Positions 1 to 9,705 of a stretch of DNA of 64,000 nt are shown one piece after another (position 1 is the stretch's first letter; every line of letters begins with the position of its first letter). This stretch comes from Synechococcales cyanobacterium GL140_1_metabinner_5_sub. Its GTDB lineage: Bacteria > Cyanobacteriota > Cyanobacteriia > Cyanobacteriales > Chamaesiphonaceae. The position numbers were made by a program, and so were the translations under genes. Below the pieces are notes generated by a model. The model was not told where the DNA came from and ran no database searches. It saw only the letters and a list, made by a program, of their open reading frames with translations. Location: contig JANYHM010000040.1 of the NCBI GenBank assembly GCA_025359065.1, positions 62,001-126,000 of the forward strand, read 5' to 3'.

Positions 1-814
1 GCGGCGGCGCGGCTTTTTTGGGAGTACTGTCCAAACGCAAATCAGCAGGGACTTCGCCAAAAGTGGGGAAATCGTCCTCTGTGTCTACCAAATTCGCCAA
101 GGGCTGACGAGATTTGTACATAGGCTCAGGTAAAACAAGGTCATCTTCTAAGGATTTTGCTGTTGCTGCTTCAAAATCTTTTGCGAAGATTTCTTCGTGC
201 TGTGGCAAATCTAGCGGTAATTCCAGTGGCGGGTTATGGGCGGCAACATCTTTTTGCTCTTCTGGATTAAAGCCACCGCTAAATCCAAAACCTGTGAGGT
301 CATCAGATACTGAGTCCTGCTCAAAGATATCTTCTAGTGAACTATCGGCAACAAAATTCTGATCAGATAACTCTTGGGCGGCCATTTCCTGAGCCATCAT
401 TTCGGTCAGATAATCTTCGTCGCTGACGTTGCCGTAAATTTTGCCCAAAATTTGGTGGCCATAGTCGCCCGCTAAGCTGGTGACTTCGCTACAGTCCAAG
501 TCACTAAGCTGAATCATTCGGCGTGCCAGTTCTTCATTGGGAGTGGGGGAATTTACCGCCCGATCGCCAAAGGTATTTATCCAGATTACCCACTGAGATT
601 TGGGGGCGCGCTGCTTAATTTTGCGGAAAAACTCGATCGCCCGAGGCTGCTGCCAGCCATGAGAGACTCCTTCTAGCAACTGCATAAACAAATATTCATA
701 GTCTGGATCGGTGAGTGGTGGTAGATCGGCGCTGGCTGCCAGAGCTTTTTGGGGGGTGGTGCCCACCAGGGATTGCCACCATTTTGAGACTGGCCGCCAA
801 ATTCCTTTAAACAT
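1..814 (-). CDS. Hypothetical protein, 3' end beyond the window edge
   Basis: An open frame of 271 codons on the minus strand starts at the ATG at 814 and runs off the left edge, so the C-terminus is missing. The N-terminus begins MFKGIWRPVSKWWQSL. The first ~130 residues are moderately hydrophobic and Trp-rich; after that the protein becomes acidic and rich in Glu, Asp and Pro, ending within the window in a basic PKKPRRR stretch. No signal peptide or membrane segment is obvious and I recognise no domain. It is divergent from dnaX, with about 230 bp of shared upstream DNA. The unbroken frame and normal codon use make it a real gene; the function is unknown. Confidence 0.75.
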   Translation of the reverse strand, partial: MFKGIWRPVSKWWQSLVGTTPQKALAASADLPPLTDPDYEYLFMQLLEGVSHGWQQPRAIEFFRKIKQRAPKSQWVIWINTFGDRAVNSPTPNEELARRMIQLSDLDCSEVTSLAGDYGHQILGKIYGNVSDEDYLTEMMAQEMAAQELSDQNFVADSSLEDIFEQDSVSDDLTGFGFSGGFNPEEQKDVAAHNPPLELPLDLPQHEEIFAKDFEAATAKSLEDDLVLPEPMYKSRQPLANLVDTEDDFPTFGEVPADLRLDSTPKKAAPP

Positions 815-1045
815 TTACCGATATCCTTGAGCTGTAGTAGTACACGGGTTTTATTTTAGTTGAAATGCCCTTAATATAGTAAGCAAGAGTGACCAAATTA
901 AGGACATTGCTGTTAATATTTTGGGCTAAACTTTAAGCCAAAATTTGGGCTAAGATTCGATGGCATCCGGGAGGCATCCCTACAATTTAACTATCCCAAA
1001 AGGGGATAACTAGCTACAGGTTCGACTTTAAATATTGATCCCCAG

Positions 1046-3151
1046 ATGAGTTACCTTCCTTTCCATCATAAGTATAGACCGCAGACCTTTGCCGATTTAG
1101 TCGGTCAAGAGGCGATTTCGGCGACTCTAACCAATGCCTTACGCTTGGGGAAAGTAGCACCTGCCTATCTGTTTACCGGGCCGCGCGGCACTGGTAAAAC
1201 TTCTAGCGCCCGGATTTTTGCCAAGTCTCTCAATTGTACCGCGAGTGCAGTACCCACAGCGGAACCCTGTGGTCAGTGCTCGGTCTGTCGATCGATTACT
1301 GCTGGCAACGCCATGGATGTAATCGAAATTGATGCCGCCAGTAATACCGGCGTAGACAATATTAGGGAGCTAATTGAACGTGCGCAGTATGCGCCAGTAC
1401 AGTGCCGGTACAAAGTTTACACCATTGATGAATGCCACATGCTCAGTACGGCGGCCTTTAATTCGCTGCTGAAAACCCTAGAAGAGCCGCCCAATCGGGT
1501 GGTATTTATCCTGGCCACCACCGATCCTCAGCGGGTGTTACCCACCATTATTTCGCGCTGCCAAAAATTTGATTACCGGCGGATTCCTTTAGAAGCCATG
1601 GTTGGGCATTTGGATTACATCGCCAAGAATGAGCAGATGTTGATCGATCCCGCTGCCCTACGTTTGGTGGCTCAGATCTCTCAGGGTGGACTGCGGGACG
1701 CAGAGAGTTTATTAGATCAGCTCAGTTTAGTGGGCGAACAAGTCACCATTGATCGGGTGTGGGACTTGGTGGGTTCGGTGCCAGAAGGTGATTTATTGGA
1801 GATCTGTACGGCCTTGCAGCAGGGAGACTTGACAGCAGTTATTGATCGCTGTCGGCAGTTGTTAGAAAGAGGCAAAGAGCCTTTGACCGTACTGCAAAAC
1901 TTGACCGGCTTTTATCGAGATTTATCGATCGCCAAAACTGCCCCTCAACGCCCAGACTTGACTAGTCTCACCAATGAAACTTGGCAGCAAGCAGTAGCTT
2001 TGGCTGCCCAATTAGACTTAGCTAGTATTTTGAACGGTCAACAAAGGCTGAAAGAAGGAGAAGCCCAACTCAAAGGCAGCAGTCAGCCTTATTTGTGGCT
2101 AGAGATTGCGCTGCTCTCGCTGTTGCCTGTGGCTCAATCGAACTCATCAGTCTCTAATCCTTCACCAGCTAAGATCGCCAATAATTCTTCGCCATCTACC
2201 AAAGCAGCGGTAATTAGTAGCCAATCAATCCCAGAACCTCAGCTCACTCCGGTTCCTCCGGCAGCCAGTAACCATCAGTTAATTCCAGATGCTCAGGCTT
2301 CTCTTTCAGCAAGTAATCATCAGTCAGTTCCAGCACCTCAAATGATGCCGGAGATCGAAGAAGATCCATTGTTTGATGATCTGGAACCTGAGCCTGAACC
2401 TCCCTCTGTACCAGTATCCGAAACCTATGATCTACCTAGTATTTGGCAGCAGGTTTTGCAACAGCTCCTACCTTCTGGCAAAGGCTTATTTACGCCCCAT
2501 GGAGTATTATTGTCGATCGACGCAAACCTGGCAGTTGTAGGGATGAAAAGCGGCACCCTCAGCAAACTAGCAGAAGGCCAAAAACCCCATGTGCAAAAAG
2601 CTCTGAGCAATATTTTAGGTCGATCAATTGCCGTAAATATCCAGCTAGCAACTGCCGCGCAGGCCACAAACGTTACACCACCAACTTCTGAGCTATTATC
2701 GGTGGCTCCAGTAGCAATATCGCCCACTCCTGTCATTCCACAAGTAACCGCGCTACCTGCTCCGCAAGTGATAAACTCACCGGCTTCCTTGGCACCAGCA
2801 AATAATCCAGTCAGCAATAGAGTCGTAGCTGATTTGAATGACGAAATTTTGGAAGAAGTGGAGAATGACTTTGAAGAGGAAGAAACTACCTTACCCTGGG
2901 ATGAACCAGCGCCATTACCACCGATAGTCGCCAAAGAACCTCAGATGCTTTCCTTGTTTGAGGCAGTGCCACCGTCTGACTCTATCTCAATTCCAGTCAT
3001 TCCCCCGGCTATCTCACCAGCCCGACCTGAACCCAATCCGAATATTCCTGATAGCTTTACGTTAGAAGAACTCGATGCTGCTGCTCAGAACTTGGCCGAT
3101 CGATTTGGCGGTGAAGTTGTCGAAGAATACGTCACTCTCTGGGATCTTTGA
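1046..3151 (+). CDS. dnaX: DNA polymerase III subunit gamma/tau
   Basis: This is the ATPase of the clamp loader, which places the beta sliding clamp on primed DNA and, through tau, connects the polymerase to the helicase. The 701-residue protein opens with HHKYRPQTFADLVGQ. It has a Walker A GPRGTGKTS near residue 45, the four-cysteine zinc module typical of DnaX near 65-80, a Walker B-like DECHML near 128, sensor 1 ATTDPQ and an SRC motif. After about residue 370 there is a long Pro/Ser/Ala-rich, low-complexity linker followed by a tau-like C-terminal segment. The frame is continuous and no intein is present, although inteins are known in some cyanobacterial DnaX proteins. I saw no convincing slippery A-run that would produce gamma by frameshift. 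Confidence 0.97.
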   Translation: MSYLPFHHKYRPQTFADLVGQEAISATLTNALRLGKVAPAYLFTGPRGTGKTSSARIFAKSLNCTASAVPTAEPCGQCSVCRSITAGNAMDVIEIDAASNTGVDNIRELIERAQYAPVQCRYKVYTIDECHMLSTAAFNSLLKTLEEPPNRVVFILATTDPQRVLPTIISRCQKFDYRRIPLEAMVGHLDYIAKNEQMLIDPAALRLVAQISQGGLRDAESLLDQLSLVGEQVTIDRVWDLVGSVPEGDLLEICTALQQGDLTAVIDRCRQLLERGKEPLTVLQNLTGFYRDLSIAKTAPQRPDLTSLTNETWQQAVALAAQLDLASILNGQQRLKEGEAQLKGSSQPYLWLEIALLSLLPVAQSNSSVSNPSPAKIANNSSPSTKAAVISSQSIPEPQLTPVPPAASNHQLIPDAQASLSASNHQSVPAPQMMPEIEEDPLFDDLEPEPEPPSVPVSETYDLPSIWQQVLQQLLPSGKGLFTPHGVLLSIDANLAVVGMKSGTLSKLAEGQKPHVQKALSNILGRSIAVNIQLATAAQATNVTPPTSELLSVAPVAISPTPVIPQVTALPAPQVINSPASLAPANNPVSNRVVADLNDEILEEVENDFEEEETTLPWDEPAPLPPIVAKEPQMLSLFEAVPPSDSISIPVIPPAISPARPEPNPNIPDSFTLEELDAAAQNLADRFGGEVVEEYVTLWDL

Positions 3152-3209
3152 TGCTCCTGCGCACCTCGTTCTATAATGGCCTATCGCCAAATTAGAGCCT
3201 TTTTAGCAC

Positions 3210-3620
3210 ATGCAATTAGAATTTGTTCCCGTAGAAGATTTTTTCTTCGCCCTCACCCTGGCGGTACGCACCTTAGAAGAAGTAGAACAGCCCAATTTAG
3301 CGATCGAAGTTGGTGCTAAATTAGCCGAAAAGTTTGGACAGTCTTCGACGGTCGCTGCTGCTAGCCAAAATAATTACAATTATGTCTTCAAAGTCCATGG
3401 TGTGGCTGAAGCTCCAAATTTAGTGGTTTCGGTAGCCGATTGGCAAGATAAACTGCGTTTGGGCAGCGATTATGGCTGGCGGCTCGATGCTGAACGGAAG
3501 CCAGTTAAAACACCCGAAAATGTGCGGCGATCGGAGTTCAATCAACAATTAAAAGCACATTTACAGGAATTGTTAGGTGCTTCTATCGCCGAAAATACTA
3601 GTGAAGCAATTGATGCTTAA
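3210..3620 (+). CDS. Hypothetical protein downstream of dnaX
   Basis: A 136-residue soluble protein whose ATG lies 58 bp after the dnaX stop, in the same direction, so the two are probably co-transcribed. It begins MQLEFVPVEDFFFAL, with an amphipathic N-terminal helix and a central segment of alternating hydrophobic residues that suggests a small alpha/beta fold. There is no signal peptide, membrane helix or recognisable catalytic motif. I do not recognise the family. The frame is clean and codon use matches its neighbours. Confidence 0.75.
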   Translation: MQLEFVPVEDFFFALTLAVRTLEEVEQPNLAIEVGAKLAEKFGQSSTVAAASQNNYNYVFKVHGVAEAPNLVVSVADWQDKLRLGSDYGWRLDAERKPVKTPENVRRSEFNQQLKAHLQELLGASIAENTSEAIDA

Positions 3621-3635
3621 TCATCAAAGATAGTC

Positions 3636-3668
3636 GAAAAAAACTGGTGTCTAATCTTAGACACCAGT
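3636..3668 (-). terminator. Rho-independent terminator of the RRM gene
   Basis: A 12-bp perfect inverted repeat (ACTGGTGTCTAA at 3643 with its complement ending at 3668) is followed, in minus-strand direction, by a run of six T. It lies about 60 bp downstream of the stop of the minus-strand RNA-binding protein gene. On the plus strand the stem has no T-run after it, so it should not be an efficient terminator for the dnaX side. Confidence 0.8.
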
Positions 3669-3726
3669 CCTAACTGTTACTTGGATCGAGTCAAAATCAC
3701 AGAGCACCCAAACTGCCCACAGAGAA

Positions 3727-4233
3727 TTATGGGTTAGTAGTGACTTCGGTGAAACGTTCCTTTAAGATGGCCAATTGGTTAGCCCACCGAGGATCTGGTT
3801 GGAATGTAGTGTCTCCACCAGTGTAAGTAGCTGGGGTTTTGTTACCGCCACCGCCAGACTTGCTGCCGCCACGACTGCCGCCCTTCTTGGCTCTGTCGCC
3901 ACCGCCACTGCGTTGACCACCCTCACTTCGTTGGCCTTCGCCACGAGGAGTAACCGGTTTGGCCGAAGATTCTTCTTCTTCGGACTTAGGTAATGCTTTT
4001 TCTAATTTAATTGCCAGCTCTTGAAACATCGCGCCATTGTATTTTTCGATGATTTCATCTGCTTGACTTTCATCTTCTACGGTCAGAAAGCCAAAGCCCC
4101 GGCATTTACCAGTCTTACGGTCTTTAATTACTTTGGCGGAAACACTTTCGCCCGCTTCAGCAAATACTGCTTGTAGGTCTTGGCGCTCGACATCAGATTT
4201 CGGCAAATTGCCAATGTAGAGGCGAATTGACAT
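3727..4233 (-). CDS. RRM-type RNA-binding protein (cyanobacterial Rbp family)
   Basis: A glycine-rich RNA-binding protein of about 168 residues. The single RNA-recognition motif shows RNP2 LYIGNL near residue 4 and RNP1 RGFGFLTV near residue 45. It is followed by an Arg/Gly/Ser-rich low-complexity tail, then a conserved-looking C-terminus with PDPRWANQLAILKERF. The start at 4233 is preferred over the upstream ATG at 4278 because GGAG sits just upstream and the RRM then begins directly at MSIRLYIGNLP, as in the family. Rbp proteins in cyanobacteria are linked to cold response and mRNA handling; that role is inferred here. A strong terminator follows the stop. Confidence 0.9.
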   Translation of the reverse strand: MSIRLYIGNLPKSDVERQDLQAVFAEAGESVSAKVIKDRKTGKCRGFGFLTVEDESQADEIIEKYNGAMFQELAIKLEKALPKSEEEESSAKPVTPRGEGQRSEGGQRSGGGDRAKKGGSRGGSKSGGGGNKTPATYTGGDTTFQPDPRWANQLAILKERFTEVTTNP

Positions 4234-4329
4234 AGGAATTTTCTCCAAGTTGGTGGTTAGGCAATCCAACTTTACCATGTTGCTTGTTGAGATGCATTAT
4301 TTTTTCGTATTACAAACTCATCGAGATTT

Positions 4330-4809
4330 CTAGAATGGAATTTCGTCATCGCTAACTTCAAAAGACTCTACTGGCTTGGCTGGAGCAGCCTTGGTTGCTT
4401 TTTGTGCCACTGAGGCTGTTGAGGCCATTGGTGGTGCTGAGGGACTGCTAGCAGGAGTCGCGGCTGGTGACATTGTGGCTCCAGCAGACATCCCCATATC
4501 TTCACCGCCAGTGAAAGCATGAATCCGCGAGGCCACGAGCTGGGCACGTTTTTCTTTATAGCCTTCGGGCTTTTCGGTGACGGTCATTTCTAGCCGTCCT
4601 TCAATGATCACCCGATCGCCCTGACGATACTTTTCCTTAATCTCCCGCGCCAAGTTGTTCCAGCCTACTACTTTGATTAGAGCTGGCGGATTTTCGGGTT
4701 TGCCGTTGGTAAATTGCACAAACATTTCGGCAATCTCCATTTGGTTATCGGAGGTAGAGCGCAGTTCAGGAGCTTGAACAATTTCCGCCATCAAGATACA
4801 GCTATTCAT
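4330..4809 (-). CDS. ssb: Single-stranded DNA-binding protein
   Basis: A 159-residue OB-fold protein that coats single-stranded DNA during replication, repair and recombination. The N-terminus MNSCILMAEIVQAPELR and the central VVGWNNLA and GDRVIIEGRLEM strings match the cyanobacterial SSB type. A Pro/Ala/Ser-rich linker from about residue 105 leads to the acidic tip DDEIPF, the conserved partner-docking tail. It lies upstream of the RRM gene on the same strand, about 100 bp away. Confidence 0.95.
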   Translation of the reverse strand: MNSCILMAEIVQAPELRSTSDNQMEIAEMFVQFTNGKPENPPALIKVVGWNNLAREIKEKYRQGDRVIIEGRLEMTVTEKPEGYKEKRAQLVASRIHAFTGGEDMGMSAGATMSPAATPASSPSAPPMASTASVAQKATKAAPAKPVESFEVSDDEIPF

Positions 4810-4902
4810 AAACTTGCTTTAATAAAAATCAGTAGACAAGTACTATCGTACTCGATCGTGTACCATTCTGGCCACAATTTTAAACTTTTTGATAGAATCT
4901 GC

Positions 4903-5877
4903 TTACCATAACTCTAAGATCGAATCGGGATGATCGGGGTCATGATAGCGATCGCCACCAGTAGTGCTAGTTTGGGTAAAGCCGACCCAGGCCGGAATGG
5001 AGAAGCGACGACGAATCTTTTGTGGTCTACGACGCGCTTCTATCCTGCTATCTCGACCCCCTCTCGTAACTGGTCTGTCACTAGGGATAGTATTGCTGCC
5101 AGCACCACCTATCACCTCCTCATTAGTTCTATTGCGACTTCCCTGGACATCATCGAGCCGATCTCCTCCTCTTCCGCCACGAACGTTATTGTCTCTGCTG
5201 CTGTTGATCGTATTGCTTTGAGTATTCGATTGGGTAGTACCGGTATCACCACGACCCGTACCAGTGATCGGTGCAGTTGGCGCAGAGTCAGACGGAGGCA
5301 GAATATTGATTGCTGTTGATGGCTCTACTTCTTTTTCGATGATGGTTGGCTTACTATCGATCAATACTCTCACATCACCCTGGAAGCGATTTTTATCCGC
5401 TGCCGACCAAGGCTGAGAGCGGTTGATTTCTGACAAATTGGCACCCACAAAATCAGATTCAGTAATCTTTGCCCCATTTAAATCTGCACCAACTAAGTTA
5501 GATCCTTGTAGATCGGTGCCTCGCAAAATGGCATCGTTCAACTGGGCTTTGGCCAAGTTGGCATAGATCAAGCTGGCTTTGACCAAGGTAGCTTTTTGCA
5601 GATTGGCTCCCACCAGACTGGTGCCCACTGCCGAAACTTTGGTCAGATTGGCTCCACTCAAATCAGCCCCGGATAAATTTGCGGCGTTGAGTTTTGCCCC
5701 CTGGAGTTGGGCATTGCTCAGGTCAATACCAATTAAATTCACCCCGCTCAAGTCACAGCCCTCGCAGCGATTGGTGGTCAAAAGTTTTTTCAAATCACTG
5801 GCCGAATCGGCTTGAGCTTTTGCCGCCGGAATGGTCGCTAATACTAAAGCTGCCGTCAAAATTGTCAATAATTTCAT
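4903..5877 (-). CDS. Exported pentapeptide-repeat protein
   Basis: A 324-residue protein with a signal peptide (MKLLTILTAALVLATIPAAKAQA, cleavage likely after AKA or AQA). A block of pentapeptide repeats of the A(D/N)LxX type follows from about residue 38 to 150, including CDLSGVNLIGIDLSNAQ; such repeats fold as a right-handed quadrilateral helix. The C-terminal half is a low-complexity Thr/Ser/Asn/Arg region ending in an Arg-rich segment. The ATG abuts the dnaG stop with no gap, so translational coupling with dnaG is likely even though the roles look unrelated. The specific function is unknown. Confidence 0.85.
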   Translation of the reverse strand: MKLLTILTAALVLATIPAAKAQADSASDLKKLLTTNRCEGCDLSGVNLIGIDLSNAQLQGAKLNAANLSGADLSGANLTKVSAVGTSLVGANLQKATLVKASLIYANLAKAQLNDAILRGTDLQGSNLVGADLNGAKITESDFVGANLSEINRSQPWSAADKNRFQGDVRVLIDSKPTIIEKEVEPSTAINILPPSDSAPTAPITGTGRGDTGTTQSNTQSNTINSSRDNNVRGGRGGDRLDDVQGSRNRTNEEVIGGAGSNTIPSDRPVTRGGRDSRIEARRRPQKIRRRFSIPAWVGFTQTSTTGGDRYHDPDHPDSILELW

Positions 5878-7833
5878 TTAAACCTCCCCGATCGTTAGAT
5901 CGGCAATAGAAAATAGTCTTTGTTTATTGATCGCCTGCAATCTTCTTTGAGCCTCATAAAATTGCTCATAGTATTGCTGTCTACGCTCAGGAGCTGTCGC
6001 CGGGTTTTGCCAGAGGGTTAAATAATCACTGCGCTGTTTTTCACAGGCAACTTTTTCTAAACAAGCTGCGGCTGCCTTTATCACCAGTGGCGATCGGAGA
6101 ATTTCCTGAGCAGTTTGTTCATTCAAGTGGAATAAGTGATTTACTTGACCCATTTCGCGGCTGTGGGTGCCGTGCAGATCTTGCAAATAGGCAATGAGCT
6201 GTGGATCAGAATAATCGATCGTCCCTTGTTGACAAGCCTCCACAATTTTTTGCCAAATAAACCGGTGATGGGGTAGACAAAAAATCACATCAGATTCTTC
6301 CATCGCTTCAATAATAGTCAACCGATATTCTGGATAATGCAGGTACAGACGCAACAAAACAATTTCGGCTTGCTCTACCAACCGCTGCTGGGGCAACGGT
6401 AAAAGATTAATGGGTAGACCCTGAGCCAGATCTTCATTTTCTGGTTCGGCTCGGTTTGGATCGGCGGGTCTACGCACCGATCGCTCTTGACGCTTCAAAG
6501 CCGTGTTCAGATTCTCTACCAGCAGCGGAATCTGGCGTACATCATTACCGCTGAGCAACTGAGCCGTTTTTTGTAAGTAGTAAGTGCGGGTGGTGGGGTC
6601 AGTAATTTGGTGTAACAATTTGACACTTTCGCCCACCGCCTGCTGGTAGCCCTGAGCATCTTGCAAATTAACTCCCGACACCGCTCGATCAAGCTGCCAA
6701 TCTAACCACAACGGCGCTTGAATTAGTAACTCCTGATAGGCAGCGCTGCTGTTTTCGATCAAAAACTCATCGGCATCTTTACCTGCCGGTAAATTTAAAA
6801 CCCGGAGCTGAATCTGGCCTTGATATGCTAAATCAGCAACTTCTTCGATCGCCTTTTCAGTAGCCAGCCTCCCGGCTCGATCGGCATCGAAGTTTAGAAT
6901 AATTTGATTAGAAGGAGTCAGCTTTAGCAACTGCTTGATCTGATAATTGCTCAGCGCCGTGCCCAAAGAAGCTACCGCCTCAGTGATGCCTGCTGCATGT
7001 AAAGCGATCACATCAAAATATCCTTCTACTACCACCGCTCGATCGGTTTGCTTAATGCCTGCTGCTGCCCGATCTAGACCATATAAGGTCTTCCCTTTGT
7101 CAAACAAGGGTGTCTCAGGAGAATTTAGATACTTAGGCTGCTCATCGCCCAAGCTACGGCCACCAAAGCCAATAACTTGCCCCCGGCTGTCAAAGATTGG
7201 CAACATTAACCGGTTCCGAAATCGATCGAAATACCCCGTACCTTCTTTGCGGGGAATAATTAATCCAGCCAGTTCTACCAACTTGGCCGGAAATTTCTTG
7301 GCCTCGGTCAAATACTTAGCTAAAACTTCCCAGCTATCGGGAGAATAGCCAATCTGAAAGCTGCGAATGGTTTCTATACTGAGCTGGCGAGCCTGCAAAT
7401 AGGCCAGCGCGGCCTGACCAATGGGCTGCTGAAGAGCGTGCTGATAAAAATTCGCCGCCACCGCCACAATTTCTAATAGCTGCTCTCGCTCAGTGAGCTG
7501 GCGCTGTAGCTCCTGGCGTTTTTCTGGGGCGAGGGTGCGTACCGAAACCTGGTACTGTCCAGCCAAATCTAAGATCACTTCGCTAAACGATCGCTTGTTA
7601 ACCTCCATCAAAAACTTGACGGCATTGCCCCCAGCCTGACAACCAAAGCAATAATACATTTGCTTGCTAGGGCTGACCGTAAAACTCGGCGATCGCTCTT
7701 GATGAAAGGGACACAGCCCTTGAAAATCGCGTCCCTGCTTTTTGAGTACTACATAAGAGGAAACTATTTCATAAATATCGGCTTTGGCTTTAACTTCTTT
7801 GATCGTGTCAGGATGCAGGGAAGGAACTTCCAT
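5878..7833 (-). CDS. dnaG: DNA primase
   Basis: Synthesises the RNA primers for the replication fork. The 651-residue protein has the N-terminal CHC2 zinc-binding domain (LCPFHQERSPSF then YYCFGCQAGG, residues about 40-65). The TOPRIM catalytic core follows, with VVVEGYFDVIALH near residue 270 and the acidic NFDADRAG near 315. The C-terminal third corresponds to the DnaB-helicase interaction domain and is less conserved. The start MEVPSLHPDTIKEVK is usual for cyanobacterial DnaG. Directly downstream and abutting is the pentapeptide-repeat gene. Confidence 0.97.
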   Translation of the reverse strand: MEVPSLHPDTIKEVKAKADIYEIVSSYVVLKKQGRDFQGLCPFHQERSPSFTVSPSKQMYYCFGCQAGGNAVKFLMEVNKRSFSEVILDLAGQYQVSVRTLAPEKRQELQRQLTEREQLLEIVAVAANFYQHALQQPIGQAALAYLQARQLSIETIRSFQIGYSPDSWEVLAKYLTEAKKFPAKLVELAGLIIPRKEGTGYFDRFRNRLMLPIFDSRGQVIGFGGRSLGDEQPKYLNSPETPLFDKGKTLYGLDRAAAGIKQTDRAVVVEGYFDVIALHAAGITEAVASLGTALSNYQIKQLLKLTPSNQIILNFDADRAGRLATEKAIEEVADLAYQGQIQLRVLNLPAGKDADEFLIENSSAAYQELLIQAPLWLDWQLDRAVSGVNLQDAQGYQQAVGESVKLLHQITDPTTRTYYLQKTAQLLSGNDVRQIPLLVENLNTALKRQERSVRRPADPNRAEPENEDLAQGLPINLLPLPQQRLVEQAEIVLLRLYLHYPEYRLTIIEAMEESDVIFCLPHHRFIWQKIVEACQQGTIDYSDPQLIAYLQDLHGTHSREMGQVNHLFHLNEQTAQEILRSPLVIKAAAACLEKVACEKQRSDYLTLWQNPATAPERRQQYYEQFYEAQRRLQAINKQRLFSIADLTIGEV

Positions 7834-7947
7834 ACAATTTTCAACTCTTTGCTACTTTAAGGAATGACCGTGGCATACTAATAAAGAATAACAGGCTCTC
7901 TGCTTTCGTCATCTTCGGATCATCCGCCAACCTCCAGATTCAGGTCT

Positions 7948-9666
7948 ATGTTTGTTTGTCCCCAGTGCAGCTCCCAAAACCCCATCGACCACCGCTTTTG
8001 CCAGCAATGTGGTTTCCAGTTAGTTCAAAAATTGGCTGTAGTCGAAGAGTTAGCCGATGCAACAGGCCAACCTACCAATCCGCAGGTCGATGAACCAGAG
8101 CCATCGGTACCGCCGACTTTGGCTCTAGATAGTAATTCTCGCTATCGAATTGTTTCCTCTGCTCCGGCAATGCTAGATACCAAATTAGTGCAAGTACTAG
8201 ATGCCCATCCGAAGCAACCTTCCGCGCTGCAAGAATTTATGGCACAGCAGCCGCCGATCGACAGCAAAGCATATCTGGGTAAAACTCCCAGTGACTATCC
8301 AGAATGGGAGCTTTGGGAACGGGGCGGAATTAATCCTGCTGCTCGCCCGTATTTAGCCCTGCAACCTGCATTGAGCAGCATTCCTCAGCTTTGTGATGCC
8401 TGGAAAGACCAGCGTCGCAGTGTTTTAGTGCTAAATGCACCTACCACTCATCAACAATTGACCACGATCTGCCAAGACGACCAGTTGCCCCGCAAAGAGC
8501 TGCAAGGCTGGCTAGAAGAAATGTTGCAGCTTTGGAGCTACCTCAAACCCTGGTCTGTGCGTTCGAGCTTGTTAGATCTAAATAATTTGTATCTGAACGC
8601 CGATCGACAGCTTTATCTTCGCTGCTTGATTAATGAACCTAGTGAGCAACCCCCCACTCCCAACGACCTAGCGAAGATTTGGCAGCAGCTTGGTCACAGT
8701 CAAGATCTAGGTTGGCAACAATCACTCACAGAACTTATTGCTACCGAAAATCTCACTGTTGATAACCTGCATCACGGACTCAGCCAGCTTTCAGCTACTG
8801 CTGCTACCGAGATTGCTGAAGCTTTTGAACCCACTACTTCGCTGTTTTTGGCTCCTCGTTTATTAGGCGTAGAAGCTGCTGCCGCTACAGATGTCGGTAG
8901 ACAGCGCGATCACAACGAAGATTATTACAGCATTGATAGCAGCTTTACTCAATGCCAAAGCCCCGAAATCCAAACCACTACTGGTCGAGGATTATATATT
9001 TTGTGCGATGGCATGGGTGGCCATGCCGCTGGTGAAGTTGCTAGCAAAATGACGACTGAGAAGCTAAAAGAGTATTGGGAAAGCCATTGGTGCGACGATG
9101 TTTTGCCCAGCGAAGAAGAAATCATCGCGGCGATTCACTATGCCAACCAAGCCCTATTTGAAATAAATCAAGGAAATTCTTCTTCTGGTAGCGGCCGGAT
9201 GGGCACCACGCTAGTAATGGTGATGCTTCAAGATAACCAGGTGGCGATCGCCCATGTAGGGGACTCCCGCTGTTATTTACTCGAAGCCAGCAGTCAGCCA
9301 GTGCAAATTACCCTGGATCATGAAGTTGGTCAAAGAGAAATGCTGCGAGGCGTAGAGCCAGAAATCGCCTATGGTCGCCCTGATGCTTATCAGCTTACCC
9401 AGGCGATCGGTCCCCGTGACCAGTCGGTTATTTCGCCTGACGTGCAAATTTTTAGCCTGCGTGAAGATACGCTGATTCTGATCGCTTCCGATGGTTTGAC
9501 CGATCGAGATTTGGTCGAAGAAAATGGTGAAGCGCTGCTGCGACCATTGGTTAATCGGCAAATTTCCCTGCACCAAGGAGTGAAGCAACTAGTTGAGTTT
9601 GCCAATGGCTACAATGGTCACGACAACATTACGGCGATCGCTGTGCGCATTCAGATTGGGAAATAA
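7948..9666 (+). CDS. PP2C-type Ser/Thr phosphatase with N-terminal zinc ribbon
   Basis: A 572-residue protein. Residues 1-30 form a zinc ribbon with two CxxC pairs (CPQC and CQQC). A ~270-residue middle region of unknown fold follows, then a PP2C domain from about residue 310. Metal-binding motifs of PP2C are all visible: DVGRQRDHNED, CDGMGGHAAGE, HVGDSRCYLL, IASDGLTDRDL and GHDNITAIAV. It should remove phosphate from Ser/Thr in a metal-dependent way. An FHA-kinase gene follows 39 bp downstream on the same strand, which suggests a kinase/phosphatase pair acting on shared targets. It is divergent from dnaG. Confidence 0.93.
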   Translation: MFVCPQCSSQNPIDHRFCQQCGFQLVQKLAVVEELADATGQPTNPQVDEPEPSVPPTLALDSNSRYRIVSSAPAMLDTKLVQVLDAHPKQPSALQEFMAQQPPIDSKAYLGKTPSDYPEWELWERGGINPAARPYLALQPALSSIPQLCDAWKDQRRSVLVLNAPTTHQQLTTICQDDQLPRKELQGWLEEMLQLWSYLKPWSVRSSLLDLNNLYLNADRQLYLRCLINEPSEQPPTPNDLAKIWQQLGHSQDLGWQQSLTELIATENLTVDNLHHGLSQLSATAATEIAEAFEPTTSLFLAPRLLGVEAAAATDVGRQRDHNEDYYSIDSSFTQCQSPEIQTTTGRGLYILCDGMGGHAAGEVASKMTTEKLKEYWESHWCDDVLPSEEEIIAAIHYANQALFEINQGNSSSGSGRMGTTLVMVMLQDNQVAIAHVGDSRCYLLEASSQPVQITLDHEVGQREMLRGVEPEIAYGRPDAYQLTQAIGPRDQSVISPDVQIFSLREDTLILIASDGLTDRDLVEENGEALLRPLVNRQISLHQGVKQLVEFANGYNGHDNITAIAVRIQIGK

Positions 9667-9705
9667 GTTGCCCAGTAATAAGTGATCTAGCTAAGAGACC
9701 CGGCA

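Noticed and set aside
2560-2620. DnaX programmed frameshift site
   Set aside because: The CAAAAAGC and CCAAAAACC runs in this part lack the A AAA AAG heptamer and a clear downstream stem.
2425-2934. 169-residue frame antisense to dnaX
   Set aside because: It is a shadow of the Pro/Ser/Thr-rich linker of DnaX; composition follows from the other strand.
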